This document shows, piece after piece, positions 58,474 to 64,000 of a DNA stretch of 64,000 nucleotides (within the stretch, counting starts at the first letter, position 1; every line of letters begins with the position of its first letter). The translations under genes were made by a program, and so were the position numbers. This DNA comes from Algibacillus agarilyticus (GTDB lineage: Bacteria > Pseudomonadota > Gammaproteobacteria > Enterobacterales > Alteromonadaceae). The DNA lies in NCBI RefSeq assembly GCF_003286125.1, contig NZ_QMED01000007.1:62001-126000 (forward strand), read 5' to 3'. The notes under the pieces are model-generated. The model was not told the DNA's origin and did no database searches. It saw nothing but the letters and a program-made list of their open reading frames with translations.

Positions 58474-59952
58474 GTGTTGTTTAAACAAAAATCAAAACTC
58501 ATTTTAGCCCTTGCGGGCCTTATTTTATCATCGGCGGTTAATGCTGGTACTCAATCTGATCGGCCTAATATTTTAGTTATATTAACTGATGATATGGGCT
58601 ATGCCGATGTTGGCTTTAATGGTTCAACCGATATCATTACGCCCAACTTGGATGCATTAGCTGAAAATGGCACGATGATGACATCCGCTTATAATGTTCA
58701 CCCTTTTTGTGGACCTAGCCGTGCGGGGATCATGACAGGGCGTTATCCGCATAAATTTGGTTCACAGTTTAACTTACCCACGAGTGATAACTCCGGTGGT
58801 TTAGGGATCCCAACTGAAGAAACCTTCATTAGTGAGGTTTTACAAGATGCAGGTTATTTTACTGGTGCGCTCGGTAAATGGCATTTGGGTGAAGAATCAG
58901 AGTTTCATCCGAACAACCGTGGTTTTGATGAATATTATGGTTTTTTAAACGGTGGACATCATTATTTTCCAGAACATTTTGACCGTCGCTATCAAGCTGA
59001 ACGCAAAAAAGGTTTAAATCGTGCTATTTGGCATTATTTACGCCCGCTAGAACATAATGGCAAAGAAGTAAAAGAAACCGAATATATTACAGATGCGTTG
59101 TCACGCGAAGCGTCTAGTTTTATTGAAACAGCGGGTGATAAAAAACAACCTTTCTTCTTATATCTTGCTTATAACGCCCCGCATACGCCGCTTGAAGCTA
59201 AAGCTGAAGATGAAGCGATGTTTCCTAACATTAAAGATAAAAAGCGTAAAACCTATGCCGGTATGGTTTATGCAGTTGATCGGGGTGTTAAACGCATTGT
59301 TGATTCTTTAAAAGCCACGGGTCAATACGATAATACCTTGATTGTTTTCTTTAGTGACAATGGCGGTAAATTAAAAGCGGGTGGTAGTAATATGCCATTA
59401 CGCGGTAGCAAAGGTGATGTGCTTGAAGGTGGCTTTAGAACGCCTATGTTTTTTCATTGGCCTGATAAAATCCCGGCTAATAACTCATACAACCACACTG
59501 TTTCAACGCTTGATTTATTTCCAACCTTTGCCAGTTTAGGTAAAGCGACGGTTGCTAAAACTAAAAAGCTGGATGGTAAAAATATCTTCACTAACTTGCT
59601 TAACAATACCAGTGCGCGTGCAGGCGAAAGCATTTATGTATTACGTCATAAAGCCGATTTATCTAATGCTGCCGCTCGACGTGATAATTGGAAAATTATA
59701 CGTAACCATAATGAACCCTGGCGCTTATATGATGTTGAAAAGGACAAAAGTGAAAAAAATGATTTGAGTTATATGCATCCTCATGTTTTACGCGAAATGG
59801 TTGCAGACATGGAAATGTGGAGTTGGACGAATATTCAACCTAAATGGTTTCATATTCAAGCTGAAGGTTATCACTGGCGTAAAAACAGCATGCCTAGATT
59901 TCATGAAACATTTAGCTTAGGCGATATTACCAATTTAAATAATGCGAGATAA
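58474..59952 (+). CDS. S1-family sulfatase, periplasmic
   Basis: The start is GTG at 58474 with TTGGAG upstream. The 492-residue protein has a signal peptide (residues 1-24, ending AVNA) and the formylglycine signature CGPSRAGIMTG at C79. Metal-site residues appear in ILTDDMGYADVG and FFSDNGG. It is unlike the first sulfatase in length and details, so the two probably remove sulfate at different positions or linkages. It is the last gene of the run; a terminator follows. Confidence 0.93.
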   Translation: MLFKQKSKLILALAGLILSSAVNAGTQSDRPNILVILTDDMGYADVGFNGSTDIITPNLDALAENGTMMTSAYNVHPFCGPSRAGIMTGRYPHKFGSQFNLPTSDNSGGLGIPTEETFISEVLQDAGYFTGALGKWHLGEESEFHPNNRGFDEYYGFLNGGHHYFPEHFDRRYQAERKKGLNRAIWHYLRPLEHNGKEVKETEYITDALSREASSFIETAGDKKQPFFLYLAYNAPHTPLEAKAEDEAMFPNIKDKKRKTYAGMVYAVDRGVKRIVDSLKATGQYDNTLIVFFSDNGGKLKAGGSNMPLRGSKGDVLEGGFRTPMFFHWPDKIPANNSYNHTVSTLDLFPTFASLGKATVAKTKKLDGKNIFTNLLNNTSARAGESIYVLRHKADLSNAAARRDNWKIIRNHNEPWRLYDVEKDKSEKNDLSYMHPHVLREMVADMEMWSWTNIQPKWFHIQAEGYHWRKNSMPRFHETFSLGDITNLNNAR

Positions 59953-59987
59953 ATGAGTTAGCCTTAAACATCAAATTTTGTTTTCAC

Positions 59988-60023
59988 AAAAAGCCATGGG
60001 TATTTATTACCTGTGGCTTTTTA
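59988..60023 (+). terminator. Rho-independent terminator of the sulfatase run
   Basis: Stem AAAAAGCCA / TGGCTTTTT with an inner GGTA/TACC helix, 36 bp after the sulfatase stop. Confidence 0.87.
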
Positions 60024-60239
60024 TATTTTGGGGTTAGTTTTAGCTATCATATTTCCTTAGTATTACCCTCTTGATAGTGTTAACAGTTGACGTTGAAGTA
60101 AAGAATAAATTTTGCAACTAGCGCCTTATTTTGAGTTCGGTATAATTGCCTTTCTGACTATGATTTAGTGTCTGGAATTGAAGTGCTAAGCGGCTAATCA
60201 TTTCAGAATTAATCTAACTTCAACAAGGTAAACTATTCA

Positions 60240-60764
60240 ATGCGATTACTTAAATCCACTGTTCATAGCGATATTAAAGATTTATCGGCTACTAAATTTC
60301 ATCGAAAAGCCGCACGGGCGATCGTATTGAAAAACGATAACATCTTGATGTTATATACAGCGCGTTACCATGATTATACTTTACCGGGTGGGGGAATAGA
60401 TGACGGTGAAGATGCAATCGAAGGTATGAAGCGGGAATTACGTGAAGAAACAGGAGCACAAAATATCCGTGATATTCAAAGCTTTGGTTTGTATGAAGAG
60501 TTCAGACCTTGGTATAAAAACGATTGCGATATCATGCATATGGAATCTTATTGTTATGTTTGTAAAATTGATGATGAACTATTGCAACCTGAATTTGAAA
60601 GTCATGAAATTAACAATGGGATGAAACCCGTCTGGATGAACATTCATCAAGCCATCGAACACAATGAACATACCATGGCTAATAGCGCCAAAAAAGGCAT
60701 GTCGATTGAGCGTGAAACCTTTCTGTTAAAATTGATTGTTGAAGAGCTGCTAGAAGCGGCTTAA
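60240..60764 (+). CDS. Nudix hydrolase
   Basis: The 174-residue protein contains a complete Nudix box, Gx5Ex7REUxEExGU, from GGIDDGEDAIEG to RELREETGA (about residues 51-72). These enzymes hydrolyse nucleoside diphosphates linked to another group. The substrate cannot be told from the box alone. It is a single gene between two terminators. Confidence 0.9.
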   Translation: MRLLKSTVHSDIKDLSATKFHRKAARAIVLKNDNILMLYTARYHDYTLPGGGIDDGEDAIEGMKRELREETGAQNIRDIQSFGLYEEFRPWYKNDCDIMHMESYCYVCKIDDELLQPEFESHEINNGMKPVWMNIHQAIEHNEHTMANSAKKGMSIERETFLLKLIVEELLEAA

Positions 60765-60786
60765 TTATTTTAGTGGCCTATAAATT

Positions 60787-60812
60787 AAGGTCATCTAAGT
60801 TGATGACCTTGT
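60787..60812. terminator. Hairpin after the Nudix gene, probable terminator
   Basis: Stem AAGGTCATC / GATGACCTT with a 6-base loop, 23 bp after the stop. The T-run is weak (GTTTATAT). Confidence 0.6.
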
Positions 60813-60859
60813 TTATATATTCGAAAATACACCTGTATACTCGGGTGACTTGAGTATAT

Positions 60860-61759
60860 TTACGCGCGCTTACCTAAATAAACTAGCACAACCACGGCGG
60901 CACAGGCCATTAAATTGTGCGCCTCAAATACTTCGCCTAATAACCAACTTGCAGCAATTAAAGTACCAAACGGTTGTAAAAGCTGTAATTGACTCACCTT
61001 TGCGATCCCGCCTAGCGCTAATCCTTTATTCCAAAAGAAAAAACCAAGTAATTGACTAAATAAGGCTACATAAATTAAACCAAACCAGCTATTGGTTGCC
61101 ACGTCAGATACCGTGGTTGGCCAATAAACAACAGTATAGGGTAGGGTGATCGGTAAACATAAAATCAAGGTCCAACAAATAACCTGCCACGCAGGCATTT
61201 GTTTTGATAAATAGCCGCCAGTCGCATAGCCTAAAGCCCCTAATGGTAAAGATAAAACCAGCCATAAATCGCCTTGGTTAATCGCCCCAGTTGCGGCGGT
61301 TAAGCTAAAAACTAAGACCAAGCTCGATGCTAGAAAGGCATATAACCAAAAACGCTGACTTTGTTTTTCGCGAGTGATCAAGGTAGCCGCAATAGCCGTG
61401 CTTAAGGGTAATAAAGCGGCAATTATCCCACCATGTGTAGCGGATGTTGATTGCATAGCAAGCGCCGATAGAATTGGAAAACCAAACACAATACCAATAG
61501 AAGAGCTGATTAACCACACCACCTGCTTTAACGATGGGAGCGGCGCTTTGGCTCTCCATAATAATAATACGGCAATAATGCCGGCTATAGCACTGCGGCC
61601 TAATGCGATAAACATTGGCGAAAAGTCGGGCAACATAATTTTAGTAACCGGTAAGGTTAAACAGAAACATAAAATACCTAATCCTGCCCATAAATAGCCC
61701 GTATGTTCATGAGGAGGGTTAACCTGACGAGTTTGCGATAAAGCATTATTATTTAGCAT
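60860..61759 (-). CDS. EamA-family (DMT superfamily) exporter
   Basis: The 299-residue protein has ten hydrophobic helices arranged as two EamA repeats (about 20-150 and 165-295). Members export amino acids or other metabolites. It is divergent from the MocR-type regulator with about 250 bp between starts, a frequent arrangement in which the MocR protein controls the exporter. The substrate is unknown. Confidence 0.87.
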   Translation of the reverse strand: MLNNNALSQTRQVNPPHEHTGYLWAGLGILCFCLTLPVTKIMLPDFSPMFIALGRSAIAGIIAVLLLWRAKAPLPSLKQVVWLISSSIGIVFGFPILSALAMQSTSATHGGIIAALLPLSTAIAATLITREKQSQRFWLYAFLASSLVLVFSLTAATGAINQGDLWLVLSLPLGALGYATGGYLSKQMPAWQVICWTLILCLPITLPYTVVYWPTTVSDVATNSWFGLIYVALFSQLLGFFFWNKGLALGGIAKVSQLQLLQPFGTLIAASWLLGEVFEAHNLMACAAVVVLVYLGKRA

Positions 61760-62011
61760 GAGCGTTCCTTCATATTAGTGACAAATCGTGAACTCAGCAT
61801 AAATAACTTGCATAAAGCGAAACAGATGTAATAAATTATAAAAAAAGCGGTACAGTTTAGGTTCTACTTAATAATAAAGATAATACCCAAAGGTTTTAAA
61901 TTATTGAGTCGAGTGGTCATTGAGCGGATTCAAACGCGTGTATTAAACGTTTGTATCAGACGTTTTTATAAAAATAGACTTAACAATAGGTAACGGAAAT
62001 AGTGAGAGTTT

Positions 62012-63421
62012 ATGGCATTTAAATATGAAGCATTAGCAGGGCAGCTTGCTGCTTCTATTCGTAGCTCTATATTAAAAGCAGGCAGCGCTTTACCCTCGTT
62101 ACGTCATTTTGCCGAGCTTCATAGTGTGAGTTTAAGCACGGCGACTAAAACATACAATTTGTTAGAGCAGCAAGGTTTGATTTGGGTAAAACCACAATCT
62201 GGTTATTTTGTGCGTGCCGAGTTTACCGACAAGATGCCAAAGCGTTTTTTGTCCCAAGCTACGTTAGTTAAGCAAGATACTTCTGACGTGATTTTTGAAG
62301 TATTACAAAATGCAATGCGTCCCGATTTAGTGCCGCTAGGCGGTGGGTGTTTGCCGCCTGAGTTATTACCGATTGAAGAATTACAACGTAGCTTATATCG
62401 TGCGGCTAGGCGCTCTCCTGCCGCGGCTTATAGTTATGGCCATCAATTAGGCTATCAGGGTTTGCGTGATGCGATAAGTGAACAACTGGCCAAACGGCAT
62501 TGTCATATTGCGCCTAGTCAATTATTGATCACCAATGGTTGTTTAGAAGCCGTTAATTTAGCCGTGATGGAATGTACGGTTGTTAATGATGTTGTGGCTA
62601 TTTTCACACCTTGTTACAGTGGTTTGTTAATGGCATTAAAGCAAGCCGGCCGACAAATATTAGAAATACCCTGTAATCAATCTGGACCTGATTTAGATTA
62701 TTTAGCGGCGTTAATGGAAGAACAAAAATTTAAAGCCCTAATTTTTAGTGCCATTGCATATAATCCGTTGGGGTTTAACTTATCTGTCGCGGTAAAAAAA
62801 CGCTTAGCGGCACTGATTATGCACTATAAAATACCCAGTATTGAAGATGATGCATTTGGTGAATTGGGGTTTATGCATGAACAAACAACGCCTGTATTTG
62901 CTTATGCCAATCAATTAGACAACCAGAATAATTGTATTACTTACTGTAGCTCGTTCTCTAAACCTTTAGCGTCGGGTTTTAGAATTGGTTGGTTAGGGCG
63001 CGCTGATTCGGTTAGTGTTTTTGCCAAGCATAAAATGAATCTCAATTTGACGTCTTCATTACCTGCCCAAGTCGGGTTGGCTGATTATTTATTTAGCGAA
63101 GGTTATCGCGCTCATTTAAAACGATTAAGTGTAGAGATTGAGAAACGCTTGAATCAAATGGCACAGTTAATACAGACTTATTTTCCTAGCTCAGTCGCTA
63201 TCTGCCAACCTAAAGGCGGATTATTTCTTTGGCTTGAATTTCTAGCCCATGTAGATTCAATGGACTTTTATCAAGCCGCGTTAGCGCAGGGGATCAGCGT
63301 GAGCCCAGGTGAAATATTTTCGATGACCGGTCGTTACAAAAACTGTGTTCGTTTAACTATCGGCTTAACTAACGAAATTAAGTTAGAAGCCGCAATCAAA
63401 AAATTAAGTGAGTTGGTTTAA
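62012..63421 (+). CDS. MocR-type GntR/aminotransferase-fusion regulator
   Basis: The 469-residue protein has an N-terminal winged HTH (about residues 8-75; LPSLRHFAELHSVSLSTATKTYNLL). A fold-type-I aminotransferase-like domain follows (about 100-465). The PLP lysine is K317 in SSFSKPLASGFRIGW, and the PLP-phosphate and ring contacts (IEDDAFGEL) are present. MocR regulators sense PLP or amino-acid-derived ligands. The divergent EamA exporter is the likely target. Confidence 0.92.
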   Translation: MAFKYEALAGQLAASIRSSILKAGSALPSLRHFAELHSVSLSTATKTYNLLEQQGLIWVKPQSGYFVRAEFTDKMPKRFLSQATLVKQDTSDVIFEVLQNAMRPDLVPLGGGCLPPELLPIEELQRSLYRAARRSPAAAYSYGHQLGYQGLRDAISEQLAKRHCHIAPSQLLITNGCLEAVNLAVMECTVVNDVVAIFTPCYSGLLMALKQAGRQILEIPCNQSGPDLDYLAALMEEQKFKALIFSAIAYNPLGFNLSVAVKKRLAALIMHYKIPSIEDDAFGELGFMHEQTTPVFAYANQLDNQNNCITYCSSFSKPLASGFRIGWLGRADSVSVFAKHKMNLNLTSSLPAQVGLADYLFSEGYRAHLKRLSVEIEKRLNQMAQLIQTYFPSSVAICQPKGGLFLWLEFLAHVDSMDFYQAALAQGISVSPGEIFSMTGRYKNCVRLTIGLTNEIKLEAAIKKLSELV

Positions 63422-63808
63422 AAATTTATATATTGGGGATAAGCAGTTTGAAGAGTTAAAAAAATTTGTTCTAAATTAATAGCACTTTAAAAACGAACTC
63501 AACCTACTAATAAATAATGAGATGTAGTAATTATTTAATATTTTACAAATCATTAATGTCTTAAAATAAATTAATAATTTATGATTTAAAATTAATACCT
63601 TGAGAAAAACATTAAGGTAATTAATGGTATATTAAGATTGAATAGCAGCATAAATTTGACTCTTGATTAGTAGAGATATCGTGTTTTTAATTGCGTAAAA
63701 ATTAAAATTTGATATAGTGCTGCCATAAAGTACAAATGCATATAAATTTGTAAAAATAGATTGTTTTGTTATAAACGTTTTTAAATAAAAAATGCAAGGA
63801 TTGTAACA
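63422..63808. other. AT-rich intergenic region before the export gene
   Basis: About 390 bp, strongly AT-rich, likely the promoter region of the polysaccharide-export-type gene that starts at 63809. No hairpin, operator or frame was recognised. Confidence 0.45.
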
Positions 63809-64000
63809 ATGAAGCTCTTCGGCTTTTTCTTTTTGTTAATTAGTTTTTCTTTATTAGCGGTTACACCATCCCAAGAGCAAATCGCTCAATTCAAACAGTT
63901 ACCCAAAGCTCAGCAAAAAATTCTAGCTAGTCAATATGGTGTTGATCTTAATCAATTAGATTCGGTCAGTTCTTCAACTCAGAAAATCGATAACCCAGCT
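63809..64000 (+). CDS. Probable SLBB-type polysaccharide export protein, 5' part only
   Basis: An ATG at 63809 is preceded by AAGGA. The 64 visible codons encode a signal peptide (residues 1-17, ending LAV or nearby) and then SQEQIAQFKQLPKAQQKIL followed by ASQYGVDLNQL. I associate this start with Alteromonadales outer-membrane polysaccharide export proteins carrying SLBB domains (Wza relatives). The identifying domains lie beyond the window, so this rests on the N-terminus alone. It may open a capsule or exopolysaccharide locus to the right. Confidence 0.55.
   Translation, partial: MKLFGFFFLLISFSLLAVTPSQEQIAQFKQLPKAQQKILASQYGVDLNQLDSVSSSTQKIDNPA

Overview
The window looks like chromosomal DNA of a marine, alga-degrading gammaproteobacterium of the Alteromonadales type (Catenovulum / Paraglaciecola / Pseudoalteromonas-like). 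This is inferred from gene content: an ulvan-lyase-like enzyme, a GH26 beta-1,3-xylanase-like enzyme, two GH10 xylanases, a GH16 galactanase, two formylglycine sulfatases, and housekeeping genes of gammaproteobacterial type (tal, pgi, srmB, epmC, yfcL, ppc). The species cannot be read from the sequence. No rRNA, tRNA, CRISPR array or full transposase was seen.

Layout. 1-5.1 kb: an Hsp70-like chaperone (cut by the window edge) with its DUF2760 partner, an outer-membrane barrel, a small membrane protein, a cupin, a GNAT acetyltransferase and a DUF3297 protein, all on the minus strand. 5.3-8.1 kb: a patch of small accessory genes (PsiE-like, an orphan, a frameshifted membrane protein, DUF4279) separated by imperfect 75-76 bp palindromes that resemble integron attC sites. 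8.7-17 kb: a convergent pair of very large secreted enzymes. One is an ulvan-lyase-like beta-propeller with Ig-like and dockerin-like tails. The other is a 1609-residue fusion of GH26, CBM31-like modules, a Lipoprotein_15-like domain and a C-terminal di-haem oxidoreductase. A membrane AraC regulator lies upstream of the latter. 18.6-23.2 kb: a LysR regulator divergent from an sbtA-ppc operon (bicarbonate uptake plus PEP carboxylase). 23.3-25 kb: a PAS-AraC regulator bracketed by inverted copies of a MITE-like repeat, with a second MITE family abutting it. 25-36.7 kb: Sel1 protein, CheW/CZB protein, DASS transporter, a 49-residue membrane peptide, a hybrid histidine kinase, the epmC / NAD-kinase-like / yfcL cluster, and a response regulator with TPRs. 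37-41.6 kb: tal, pgi, srmB. 41.8-48.1 kb: a xylan locus (periplasmic binding-like protein, two GH10 lipoproteins, LacI repressor). 49-60 kb: a sulfated-galactan-type locus: GH16, then (after hpf and a broken two-domain gene) sulfatase, enolase-superfamily enzyme, aldehyde dehydrogenase and sulfatase. 60-64 kb: Nudix hydrolase, EamA exporter divergent from a MocR regulator, and the start of a probable polysaccharide-export protein.

How it works together. Secreted and lipoprotein depolymerases cut green- and red-algal polysaccharides: ulvan, beta-1,3-xylan, beta-1,4- or mixed xylan, and a sulfated galactan. Sulfatases remove sulfate. The aldehyde dehydrogenase plus enolase-superfamily pair could oxidise and dehydrate or isomerise a released sugar such as 3,6-anhydro-L-galactose or an L-sugar acid. 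The sbtA-ppc pair may supply anaplerotic carbon. Two MITE-like families (three copies each) and variable tandem-repeat linkers mark the more plastic parts.

The strongest candidate for something undescribed is the polysaccharidase-cytochrome fusion at 12143-16972.
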